Source: DASVEE01 sp036399695
GTDB taxonomy: Bacteria > Acidobacteriota > Thermoanaerobaculia > Gp7-AA8
DNA: 18,089 bases
Reading direction: 5' to 3'
Assembly (NCBI GenBank): GCA_036399695.1
Contig: DASWMP010000064.1
Coordinates: 1 to 18,089, forward strand
Shown here: positions 1-7,397 of the stretch, one piece after another
How the letters are laid out: each line of letters starts with the position of its first letter
Position numbering within the stretch: position 1 is the first letter of the stretch
The notes under the pieces: generated by a model
Seen by the model: the letters and a program-made list of their open reading frames with translations, nothing else
Databases searched by the model: none
What the model was told of the DNA's origin: nothing
Position numbers and translations under genes: made by a program

Positions 1-1
1 G

Positions 2-103
2 CCCGGCGTGCCGCGGGTGATCGACATTCCTCGAGATCTGAATGTGGGACAGACACTCTTGTCTGTCCGCGCCCGCAGGCGCTCCAAGATTCCTCCTGAT
101 TGA
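2..103 (+). CDS. possible C-terminal tail of an upstream gene (5' partial)
   Basis: Reading frame 2 is open from the left edge to a TGA at 101-103. It begins PGVPRVIDIPRDL, which looks like coding sequence, and then runs through the palindromic repeat at 42-68, which it translates as NVGQTLLSV. If real, this is the last 33 codons of a gene lying to the left, whose stop codon is supplied after repeat invasion. No domain can be recognised from so short a piece, and the frame may be open by chance in GC-rich DNA. Its stop overlaps the -35 box proposed for the next gene. Confidence 0.25.
   Translation, partial: PGVPRVIDIPRDLNVGQTLLSVRARRRSKIPPD
42..68. repeat. palindromic intergenic repeat, copy 1
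   Basis: A hairpin with perfect 9-bp arms, ggacagaca at 47-55 and tgtctgtcc at 60-68, around a 4-base loop ctct. Bases 42-68 are identical over 27 nt to the reverse complement of 14014-14040, so this is a dispersed element rather than a chance palindrome. It has no T-run and sits upstream of the gene starting at 190. Translated, it gives VGQTLLSV in one frame and MWDRHSCLS in another. Confidence 0.8.
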
Positions 104-128
104 CCGGAAGCCTGCGGCGGTCGATAAT
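100..128 (+). promoter_or_regulatory. sigma70-type promoter of the membrane coiled-coil gene
   Basis: The -35 box TTGACC at 100-105 (5 of 6 bases) is separated by exactly 17 bp from the -10 box GATAAT at 123-128 (5 of 6). Transcription would begin near 135 and leave a leader of about 55 nt before the ATG at 190. The match is the best promoter-like pair I found, but it rests on consensus only. Confidence 0.6.
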
Positions 129-189
129 TCCGCCCCTCACCACTCCCCCAACAACCTGCTCTCGCGCGTGCGGAATGGAGAACGCTTCG

Positions 190-2610
190 ATGAAGCTTCG
201 GTGGCTGCTGCTGTGTGGATCGCTGTTCTTCGCCGGCGCGGCGTTCGCGGACGATGACGTCGTCAAGTGGATCGGCACGCTCGAGCGCACGCTGCCCGAT
301 ACGCCGCCGAACGTGATCAACATCCCGGTCACGCTGGCCACCGCCGACGCGGCGAAGACGCCGCCGCAGGTGCGGCAGGTGGTCCTGGCGGGTGAGGAGA
401 TCGATCCCGCCGCCGTAACGGCGACGTGGAGCAACGGGATGCTGCGCGTAGAGGCGAAAGCCGACGCGACGAAGAAGGTCGGCACCTACACCGCGTTCAT
501 CCACGTGGCCGCGCCGGAGAAGTTCATCGCCCGGACGCTGGAAGTGAAGCTCGTCCGCCGCGGCGCCACGCTCACCATCCCCACACCGTTGCGCGCCACC
601 CGGCTCCTCTACTTCCCGGGGCTTCATGCGTGGGAGCCGGCCACCTGGGTGGTGCGGGATCCGAGCGGCCGCACGGACTTCCGGTCGTACGCACCGCGTT
701 GGGCCGTGACGCTGCGGACGGCCGAGACCGCGCCGTCCGGCAAGACGGTCTACCTCGACCTCGAGCCGGTGCCGCAGCCCAAAGCGCAGCCTCAGCCCAG
801 CCAGCCGTCGCACGCGAACACCACCGGCGCACCGAAGACGCCTCCCCCGCCGAAGCCGGCCGCTGCCCGTACCGTCGCGGCGCCAACCGGCTCACAGGCG
901 CTCCTCCGCCCGGTCGACGACAGCGTCCTCTTTCCGCTCGGCACGCTCTCGGGCAAGTTCACCGTGCAGGACGCGCAGATGGCGGCACCGGCCGAAGTGA
1001 CGGTCGAAGTCGTGTCGCGGCTGTCCCGCTGGTGGCTGTTCCTGCTGATCGTCGGCAGCATCTTCGCCGGTCACCTCACCCGCAAGGTGCTGGAAGGGCG
1101 GCGGACCCTCGGCGTCGCCCGTCTGGCCGGCACGGCCGCGCGAGCGCAGCTCGCCGAGCTCGCGCTCAGCGTGAAGGGCGACCCCGCCTTCGCCGCGCGC
1201 GCCGACAGCGCCCTCGCAGCGCTCACACGGGCCATGGCCGGCAACGACCACGAAGCCGTCAAGGCCGCCGTCGACGCGGCCCTGCAGCAGCAGACCGCCA
1301 TCCGCCAGGACTACGACAAGGTGGCGAAGGAAGCCTCCGAGCTCCTGCGCACGCTGCGCCTCATCTTCGGCGAGACGGCGCTCCAGAGCGGCGAGCTGCT
1401 CGACGCCGCGCGTGACCTGGCGTCGCGGCTCGACACCGCCGAAGCCGCGCTGGCTGCCGGCAACCCCACCCAGGCGCGCGACACAGCGAAGAAAGTCGAG
1501 AGCGCCGTCACCACCCGCGTCGGTCCGGCGTTGGCCACGTGGAGAGCAGGTCTGGGCCGTCTCTTCGATCAGCTCACCCGCTGGCCCGACGTCGATGTGA
1601 AGACGCTCACCAGCCTCCGCACGCGGCTCGACGCCATGGCCGCCGGCACGCTCGACGAGGTGAAGGCCACGTTCGTCAGTGCCGCCGACGTCAACGCGAA
1701 CCTCCGGCCGCAGATCGAATGGTTCGCCAGCGAGGCGCAGCGGATCGTCGGGGAGGTGCGCACCGCGCTCATCGCGATGAACGAGCCCGCCGTCGAAGAG
1801 CCCGTGAAGTTGCTCCGCAATGCAGCCGAGCCCTTGCCGCGCCTGGCCAACCTCGCTGTCACCAATCCGGTCGAGGCGGCGGCGCAGATTCGCGACGCGC
1901 GCACGGCGCTGCAAGCCGCGCTGCGCGCTGCCGTCCCCGCGAACCAGCAGGCGCCCGCCGAGATCGAGGAGGGACGCTTCGCCGCGGCCGTTGCCGCGGT
2001 CCGGAAGCTGCGTCCCACTCCGCGAGCACCACAAGTCGAGCGGGGCGGAGGCATGACGATCGCGCTCGACGACATGGCCATCGCCGACGCCGCCGCGGCG
2101 CCTCCACCAGCCGCGCAGCGGGACACGCTCCGTATCGAGATCCGCGGCGGCTCCATGCCCATCGCCGGCGAGACGCTGCACCTGACGGCGCACGTGATGG
2201 AGGGAGACGCCGAGGTTCGCAACGCAGAGATTCAATGGTCCGTCGGCGGCGCGTTTCAGACCATCGCTCCGACGTTCGACTACGTCCCGCTCGATGCCAC
2301 CCCGCGGCTGATCAAGGCGCGCACGACCGTCGGCAACACGTCTGCCGAAGCGATCCTCCCGATCGCCCCCGCCTCCGCGGAGATCTACGACCGGTCGCGC
2401 ATCCAGAGCGAGATCGCCAAAGTAACTCTGCGACAGACCTTCATCGCCGGCCTGTTGATCACGACGGTCGGCTACCTCCTCTTCGAGAAAACCTTCATCG
2501 GCACGCTTCCCGATCTCATCGGCGCCGTGCTGTGGGGCTTCGCCACCGACGTCACGGTGGCGAAGGTGGTCGAATACGCGCAGCCGTACACGCAGAAAAA
2601 GCTCACCTAG
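190..2610 (+). CDS. exported membrane-anchored coiled-coil protein of unknown function
   Basis: I do not recognise this 806-residue protein. Residues 1-20 form a clear signal peptide (MKLRWLLLCGSLFFAGAAFA) with cleavage before DDD. Residues 21-190 are beta-rich, followed by a proline-rich linker (about 195-230). A hydrophobic segment at about 281-297 (WWLFLLIVGSIFAG) is followed by basic HLTRK, so the rest is predicted cytoplasmic. Residues 300-610 are alanine-rich helices of coiled-coil type. Residues 645-730 look like an Ig-like beta-sandwich. Two further hydrophobic stretches lie at 751-769 and 776-790. I chose ATG 190 because the signal peptide starts there, with GGAG 9 nt upstream. ATG 175 is in frame but would prepend five residues to the signal peptide; still earlier in-frame starts overlap the promoter. 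The MFS gene follows after 38 bp, so co-transcription is likely. A role as envelope scaffold or mechanosensor would be a guess. Confidence 0.8.
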   Translation: MKLRWLLLCGSLFFAGAAFADDDVVKWIGTLERTLPDTPPNVINIPVTLATADAAKTPPQVRQVVLAGEEIDPAAVTATWSNGMLRVEAKADATKKVGTYTAFIHVAAPEKFIARTLEVKLVRRGATLTIPTPLRATRLLYFPGLHAWEPATWVVRDPSGRTDFRSYAPRWAVTLRTAETAPSGKTVYLDLEPVPQPKAQPQPSQPSHANTTGAPKTPPPPKPAAARTVAAPTGSQALLRPVDDSVLFPLGTLSGKFTVQDAQMAAPAEVTVEVVSRLSRWWLFLLIVGSIFAGHLTRKVLEGRRTLGVARLAGTAARAQLAELALSVKGDPAFAARADSALAALTRAMAGNDHEAVKAAVDAALQQQTAIRQDYDKVAKEASELLRTLRLIFGETALQSGELLDAARDLASRLDTAEAALAAGNPTQARDTAKKVESAVTTRVGPALATWRAGLGRLFDQLTRWPDVDVKTLTSLRTRLDAMAAGTLDEVKATFVSAADVNANLRPQIEWFASEAQRIVGEVRTALIAMNEPAVEEPVKLLRNAAEPLPRLANLAVTNPVEAAAQIRDARTALQAALRAAVPANQQAPAEIEEGRFAAAVAAVRKLRPTPRAPQVERGGGMTIALDDMAIADAAAAPPPAAQRDTLRIEIRGGSMPIAGETLHLTAHVMEGDAEVRNAEIQWSVGGAFQTIAPTFDYVPLDATPRLIKARTTVGNTSAEAILPIAPASAEIYDRSRIQSEIAKVTLRQTFIAGLLITTVGYLLFEKTFIGTLPDLIGAVLWGFATDVTVAKVVEYAQPYTQKKLT

Positions 2611-2648
2611 CAGGCGGCCACGGACGGGGGCGCCTGCGTTCGTCATCC

Positions 2649-4604
2649 ATGTCGCCACGATCAGGCGCGCGTCTTGCCGACGCATGCGGTCGCGTGAGTC
2701 AAAGGCGGAACATCATCTTTGCCGGGCTGCTGCTCGTCATGCTGCTCGCGGCGCTCGACCAGACCATCGTCTCGACCGCTTTGCCGACCATCGTCAGCGA
2801 CCTCGGCGGGCTCGAGCGCATCTCCTGGGTCGTCACCGCGTACCTCCTCGCGCAGACCGTCGTCACGCCGTTGTACGGGAAGCTCGGCGATCTTTATGGA
2901 CGCAAGCGCGTCCTGCAGGTCGCGGTCGTCATCTTTCTTGTCGGGTCGGCGCTGTGCGGAGCCAGCCAGAGCATGCTCCAGCTCATCCTGTTCCGGGCGC
3001 TGCAAGGCATTGGCGGCGGCGGATTGATGGTCACGAGCCAGGCAGTCGTGGCGGACGTCGTTTCGCCGCGCGAGCGTGGACGGTACCAGGGGATCTTCGG
3101 GGCCGTCTTCGGGCTGTCCAGCATCGCCGGGCCTTTGATCGGCGGCTTCTTCACCACGCACCTCTCGTGGCGCTGGATCTTCTACATCAACCTGCCGCTC
3201 GGTGCGATCGCGCTCGTCGTGCTGGCCATCGCCCTGCCGGCGCATCTCGAGCGCGTCCGTCACGCCGTCGACTACCTCGGCGCGACGCTGCTCGCCATCG
3301 CTCTCGGCGGCATCATCATCGCGACCGACCTCGGCGGCGTGACCTATCCGTGGGGATCGCCGATCATCATCGGCACCATCGCCGCGGCGCTCGTCGCGCT
3401 CGGCGCGTTCATCGTCGCCGAGCGCCGCGCCGCAGAGCCGGTCCTGCCGCTGCATCTGTTCCGCAACCGCGTCTTCGTCATCAGCAGTTGCGTCGGGCTG
3501 ATCGTCGCATTTTCGATGTTCGGCGCCATCACCTACCTGCCGCTCTTCCTGCAGCTCGTGCGGGGCCAGTCGCCGACCGCGTCCGGTCTGCAGCTCATCC
3601 CCATGATGGGCGGCATGCTGGTGACGTCCATCATCTCCGGGCAGGTCATCAGCCGCACCGGTAAGTACCGGCTGTTTCCCATCGCCGGCACAGCGGTGCT
3701 CGCGTTCGGCCTGTTCCTGCTCTCGCGGATCACCTCGGCGACGACGCCGGGCTCCGTCTCTCTGCGCGTCTGCGTCGCCGGCATCGGTCTCGGGATGGTC
3801 ATGCAGGTACTCGTGCTCGCGGTGCAGAACGCCGTCGAGTACGAAGACCTCGGCGTGGCCACGGCGGGCGTGACGCTCTTCCGCTCCATCGGCGGCTCGC
3901 TCGGCACCGCGGTGCTCGGCGCGCTCTTCGCCGGACATCTGGCGAGGGTCGCCGGCGCCGGCGTGCACCTCGACGTCGGCGGCATGCGCAACCTTCCGGC
4001 CGCGCAACGCGCCCTCTACGGCGAGGCCATCAGCGGCGCCATCGCCTTCATCTTCGCCGTCGCGGCGATCATTGCCGTCTTCGGCTTCCTGCTCTCCTGG
4101 CTGCTCGAGCAGCGGCAGTTGCGCGACAACGTCACCGCCACCGGCGTCAGCGAAGCATTCGCACCGCCAATGCCGGACGATCCGCATTTCCAGATCGAGC
4201 GCGCCATCTTCCTGATGTCGAGCCGCGACACGCAGCGCAAGATCATCGAACGCATCGCCCAACGCGCCGGCGTCGACCTCAGCGCGCTCGAGGTCTGGCT
4301 CCTCAACCGCCTCGGCAACGACCCGAACGCGGACCTGCCCACGCTATCGCGCGATTACGACCTCGACCTGCAGCGCCTTCAGACCGCGCTGCGGACGCTC
4401 ATGGAACGCAATCTGGTCGTTGAATCCGCCGGCACGCGCGCGCTGACCGAGGAAGGCACCGCCATGCGGGAAAGGATCGTCACCGCACGGCGCGAAAACC
4501 TCTCCGAGATGCTCCAAGGCTTCAGCCCCGACCGTCATGCCGAGCTGGCCGCCTTCATCAGCTCCATCGCACGGAACGTCACCGACGACGCCCCCGCGCG
4601 TTGA
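2649..4604 (+). CDS. DHA2 (EmrB/QacA-type) MFS exporter with C-terminal MarR-like winged helix
   Basis: A 651-residue protein. Residues 21-500 form a 14-helix drug:H+ antiporter of the DHA2 group. The visible motifs are LDQTIVSTALPTI (36-48, motif D1), GKLGDLYGRKRV (77-88, motif A), the antiporter motif C region ending GPLIGG (161-166) and WRWIFYINLP (174-183). Such proteins export drugs or other lipophilic compounds across the inner membrane. Residues from about 510 to 651 add a soluble domain of about 140 residues that resembles a MarR-family winged helix: an N-terminal helix, the helix pair around LPTLSRDYDLDLQRLQTALR, then LMERNLVVE and RALTEEGTAMRE as a wing. Most DHA2 members lack this. 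ATG 2649 has no clear Shine-Dalgarno sequence; GTG 2694 (VSQRRNIIF) is an equally possible start. The gene lies 38 bp behind the coiled-coil gene and converges on the amidohydrolase with 18 bp between the stops. Transporter family is secure; substrate is unknown. Confidence 0.92.
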   Translation: MSPRSGARLADACGRVSQRRNIIFAGLLLVMLLAALDQTIVSTALPTIVSDLGGLERISWVVTAYLLAQTVVTPLYGKLGDLYGRKRVLQVAVVIFLVGSALCGASQSMLQLILFRALQGIGGGGLMVTSQAVVADVVSPRERGRYQGIFGAVFGLSSIAGPLIGGFFTTHLSWRWIFYINLPLGAIALVVLAIALPAHLERVRHAVDYLGATLLAIALGGIIIATDLGGVTYPWGSPIIIGTIAAALVALGAFIVAERRAAEPVLPLHLFRNRVFVISSCVGLIVAFSMFGAITYLPLFLQLVRGQSPTASGLQLIPMMGGMLVTSIISGQVISRTGKYRLFPIAGTAVLAFGLFLLSRITSATTPGSVSLRVCVAGIGLGMVMQVLVLAVQNAVEYEDLGVATAGVTLFRSIGGSLGTAVLGALFAGHLARVAGAGVHLDVGGMRNLPAAQRALYGEAISGAIAFIFAVAAIIAVFGFLLSWLLEQRQLRDNVTATGVSEAFAPPMPDDPHFQIERAIFLMSSRDTQRKIIERIAQRAGVDLSALEVWLLNRLGNDPNADLPTLSRDYDLDLQRLQTALRTLMERNLVVESAGTRALTEEGTAMRERIVTARRENLSEMLQGFSPDRHAELAAFISSIARNVTDDAPAR

Positions 4605-4622
4605 GGTGCCTACCGCCACGTT

Positions 4623-5918
4623 CTACCGCGGCCCGACCACGACCTTTCCCCCCTTCATCACGAAGCCCATCTTGCGGATGGCCGTGATGTCGCGGGTCGG
4701 ATCGCCGGGTACGGCGATGATGTCCGCCAGCAGACCCGGGGCGATGCGCCCGAGGCGGTCCTGCTGGTTGAGGATCTTCGCGCCGACGGAGGTGGCGGCG
4801 AGCAGCGCCTGCGCCGGCGTCATCCCGGCGCGCACCATCCATTCGAGCTCGCGGTAGTTGTCGCCGTGCGTGAAGACGCCGACGTCGCTGCCGCAGCCGA
4901 TCGTGACGTCGTTCGCCAGCGCCAGCTTGAACGCACGGAGGGCGTTCTCCATGTCCGGCGTGTACGGCTTCGTGCCCCGCTTGTACTTGTCGAAGTACTC
5001 CGCGTACGCCTCCTGCGCGGTGAGAGTCGGCAGAAAAGCCACCCCGTGCTGCGCCATCAGCTTGAAGACTTCGTCCGTCCCGCCGAAGCCGTGCTCGATC
5101 GTATCGACGCCCGCAAGGATCGCGCGCCGCATCCCCTCGGGCGTCGACGCGTGCGCGGCCACGAGTTTGCCGGCACTGTGTGCCTCCTCGACGAGCGTCT
5201 TCAACTCCTCGAGTGAGAACGTCGGCGTAGCCGGGTTGCCGCCGCGGCCGTAGTCGGCGTAGACCTTGATCCAGTCGGCGCCGTGGCCGATCTGCTCGCG
5301 CACCGCGCGCAGGATCTCCCCCGTGCCGCTCGCTTCCTGCGCGCCGCGCGCCCCCGGGTCGAACTCCGGCGCGAAGCCGTTCGGTCCGGGCCCGTAGCTG
5401 GCCGTGGCCACGATGGCCCGCGTGGCGATGAAGAGACGGGGACCGGGGATGCGTCCCTCGTCGATGGCGCGCTTCACCGCCACATCGGCGTACCCGGCGC
5501 CTTCCGTGCCGAGGTCGCGCAGCGTCGTGAAACCGGCAAGGAGCGTGTCGCGGCTGTACAGCGTCGCCGCGATCGTGCGGTACGCCACCGGCTCCGTCAG
5601 CACCTGATCGTTCCACAGCTTCTCGTTGTACGGGTGGAGGAAGATGTGCGAGTGCGCGTCGATGAGCCCCGGCAGCAGCGTCATCCCCGGCAGATCGATG
5701 GCCGGCGTCCCCGCCGGCACGCTCATCGCCGCGAGCGGCCCGACCGCCGCAATCGTGTCCCCCGAGACCAGCACCGCCCACCCTTCATGCACCGCCGCCG
5801 ACGCCGCATCGAACACACGCGCCGGCCGCAGCAGCACGTCCCTGGGCGCCTGCGCAAACGCGGATGCGGCGGACAGCGCGAAAAGAGCGGCAACGACGAA
5901 GACGCGGACAAGACGCAT
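4623..5918 (-). CDS. secreted metal-dependent amidohydrolase (imidazolonepropionase/prolidase-like)
   Basis: A 431-residue protein of the amidohydrolase superfamily. Residues 1-23 are a signal peptide ending AFA-QA, so it probably acts in the periplasm or outside the cell. The metal-site signature is complete: HxH in DAHSH (H89, H91), a probable carboxylated lysine in WIKVYADYG (K218), H256 in AAHAST, H276 in TIEHGF and D345 in GSDVG. The C-terminal GLLADIIAVPGDP strand is typical of the small beta-sandwich. Members hydrolyse amide bonds in cyclic or dipeptide-like substrates such as Xaa-Pro or carnosine-like compounds; the substrate here cannot be read from sequence. I chose ATG 5918 because it opens the signal peptide and has a strong GGAGGG six bases upstream. 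Longer in-frame starts would prepend a hydrophilic stretch before the signal peptide. It is divergent from the metallophosphoesterase. Confidence 0.92.
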   Translation of the reverse strand: MRLVRVFVVAALFALSAASAFAQAPRDVLLRPARVFDAASAAVHEGWAVLVSGDTIAAVGPLAAMSVPAGTPAIDLPGMTLLPGLIDAHSHIFLHPYNEKLWNDQVLTEPVAYRTIAATLYSRDTLLAGFTTLRDLGTEGAGYADVAVKRAIDEGRIPGPRLFIATRAIVATASYGPGPNGFAPEFDPGARGAQEASGTGEILRAVREQIGHGADWIKVYADYGRGGNPATPTFSLEELKTLVEEAHSAGKLVAAHASTPEGMRRAILAGVDTIEHGFGGTDEVFKLMAQHGVAFLPTLTAQEAYAEYFDKYKRGTKPYTPDMENALRAFKLALANDVTIGCGSDVGVFTHGDNYRELEWMVRAGMTPAQALLAATSVGAKILNQQDRLGRIAPGLLADIIAVPGDPTRDITAIRKMGFVMKGGKVVVGPR

Positions 5919-5924
5919 GGAAGA

Positions 5925-5930
5925 CCCTCC
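5925..5930 (-). promoter_or_regulatory. ribosome binding site of the amidohydrolase
   Basis: On the minus strand GGAGGG lies six bases before the ATG at 5918. It decides this start over the in-frame ATG at 5939, which would add seven residues ahead of the signal peptide. Confidence 0.75.
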
Positions 5931-5961
5931 GCGGCGCATTCTGACGGAAAAGCTCGTGGTC

Positions 5962-6043
5962 CGTTGCTCGTTGTCCGTTGCTCCGCCCTGAGAGAGAGAC
6001 GATGGGCGCAGCACGGAAAACGGTCAACGGACAACGTGCAACG
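5962..6043. repeat. inverted repeat built from CAACGnn heptamers in the divergent promoter region
   Basis: The left arm at 5962-5980 and right arm at 6025-6043 are reverse complements at 18 of 19 positions; the right arm reads caacggacaacgtgcaacg. The arms are 44 bp apart. Each arm is itself a tandem of CAACG words at 7-bp spacing. The repeat fills the gap between the divergent amidohydrolase and metallophosphoesterase genes. On the minus strand the right arm and the base following it contain TTGACC (6022-6027), a -35-like word, but the matching -10 (catcgt at 5999-6004) is weak. It may be an operator, a dispersed intergenic repeat or a processing signal. Confidence 0.65.
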
Positions 6044-6059
6044 CGTACCATACCTGCAC

Positions 6060-7397
6060 ATGAAAATAGCGGTCGCGGTCTTCGTCTCACTCCTGGCCGT
6101 CGTGTCTTCCGCCTTCGCGGAGCAGTTCCTCTCCGCGTCCGACATCCATTTCGATCCCTTCGCCGATCCGGCGCTCGTGACGAAGCTCGAAGCAGCGGAG
6201 GTGGCGCAGTGGGAGGCGATCCTCGCCTCGTCTTCCGTGAAGGCGTTCAGCACCTACGGGCACGACCTGAACGAGCCGCTGCTGCGCTCCGCGCTCGCCG
6301 AAATGCGCAAGCAGCTTCCGTCGCCGGCGTTCGTCCTCATCTCCGGCGACTTCCTCGCGCACGACTTCCAGAAGACCTACCAGCAATACGCCACCGACAA
6401 GAGCCCGGCCGCGTACACCGCGTTCGTGGCGAAGACGATCGCGTACGTCGCCTCCGCGTTCCGCACGACCTATCCCGGCGTCCGGATCTATCCCACGCTC
6501 GGCAACAACGACTCCGATTGCGGCGACTACACCGCGACGCCGAACGGTCCGTTCCTGGCGAACTTCCGGGACGCCTGGAGCCCGATCGTGGCCTCGCGCT
6601 CCTTCGATCGCCGCTTCCCCACCGGCGGCTATTACCACGCCGACGTGCCCCGCCTGCGCAACGTGCGCATCATCGCCCTCAACACGAACTTCTTCTCGCC
6701 GAAGTACTCCGACCCGTGCGGCAAGCCCGATCCCGCGGCGCATCCGGCGACTCAGCAACTCGAATGGCTCGACGCCGAGCTGCTCCTCGCGCGAGAGGAA
6801 GGGAAACGGGTCTGGCTGCTGTACCACATCCCGCCGGGCATGGACGTCTACGACTCCGAGCAGTACGGTGGCGCCTGCCCCAACCTCACACCGCAGACGT
6901 TCTGGAAGCCGGAGTACGCGCAGCAGTTCCTGGCCATCACCGCCGCGCACAAGGCGACGATCGCCGGCTCCTTCGCCGGCCATACCCACCAGGACGAGTT
7001 CCGCCTGGCCACGGGCGACTTCATCCACATCACACCGTCCGTCACCCCGATCTTCGGCAACAACCCGGCGTTCGAGGTCGTCGATGTCCGTCCCAACGGC
7101 ACCATCGCCGGCTACACCGCCTGGAACCTGCCGAACGTCGCCGCGCCATGGACGCGCGAGTATTCGTTCGACGAGGCGTACGGCAAACGGACGTACGACA
7201 CCGGCACACTGACGCAGCTCGCCGCCGCAATCGGCACAGACCCCACCACCCGCCAGCAATACTTCGAGCGCACCGCCTCCGGCAGAGACAAGAGCGCCGC
7301 CGAAGCGCTGGCCAGATGGCAAGGCTACTGGTGCGGGCTGACGACGATGACGGGGAGCGCGTTCGTCACGTGCTACTGCGGGACGGAGAAGCCGTAG
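6060..7397 (+). CDS. secreted calcineurin-like metallophosphoesterase (acid sphingomyelinase-like)
   Basis: A 445-residue protein. Residues 1-20 are a signal peptide ending AFA-EQ. The dinuclear metal-site motifs appear in the usual order: SDIHFD (D28, H30), ISGDFLAHD (D97), GNND (148-151), YHIPPG (H256) and GHTH (H308, H310). The spacing, the cysteine-containing inserts and the HIPPG block resemble the acid sphingomyelinase-like and endopolyphosphatase branch, so a phosphodiester or polyphosphate substrate outside the cytoplasm is likely. The usual GNH(D/E) histidine is asparagine here (N150). Four cysteines near the C-terminus and insert regions (C154, C220, C273, C425, with C438 and C440) suit a disulfide-bonded exported protein. 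ATG 6060 is the only start that gives the signal peptide. No Shine-Dalgarno precedes it, and TACCAT at 6046-6051 could serve as -10, giving a nearly leaderless message. Its last 32 bp overlap the end of the convergent large gene. Confidence 0.92.
   Translation: MKIAVAVFVSLLAVVSSAFAEQFLSASDIHFDPFADPALVTKLEAAEVAQWEAILASSSVKAFSTYGHDLNEPLLRSALAEMRKQLPSPAFVLISGDFLAHDFQKTYQQYATDKSPAAYTAFVAKTIAYVASAFRTTYPGVRIYPTLGNNDSDCGDYTATPNGPFLANFRDAWSPIVASRSFDRRFPTGGYYHADVPRLRNVRIIALNTNFFSPKYSDPCGKPDPAAHPATQQLEWLDAELLLAREEGKRVWLLYHIPPGMDVYDSEQYGGACPNLTPQTFWKPEYAQQFLAITAAHKATIAGSFAGHTHQDEFRLATGDFIHITPSVTPIFGNNPAFEVVDVRPNGTIAGYTAWNLPNVAAPWTREYSFDEAYGKRTYDTGTLTQLAAAIGTDPTTRQQYFERTASGRDKSAAEALARWQGYWCGLTTMTGSAFVTCYCGTEKP

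Noticed and set aside
42..257. 71-codon open frame starting in the palindromic repeat
   Set aside because: Its first codons are the repeat itself (MWDRHSCLS), it has no ribosome site, and it overlaps the promoter and start of the next gene.
2610..2637. 7-bp stem gcaggcg/cgcctgc between the coiled-coil gene and the exporter as a terminator
   Set aside because: The loop is 14 bases and no T-run follows. The 38-bp gap and lack of a promoter favour read-through.
1539..2648. Long N-terminal extension of the exporter frame
   Set aside because: It lies within the coiled-coil gene in another frame, is Arg-rich and has no domain; the transporter begins with its first membrane helix after 2649.
892..2685. 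597-codon open frame antisense to the coiled-coil gene
   Set aside because: Arg-, Gly- and Asp-rich composition typical of a GC-rich shadow frame, no domain, and it lies wholly opposite a gene with a clear signal peptide and membrane segments.
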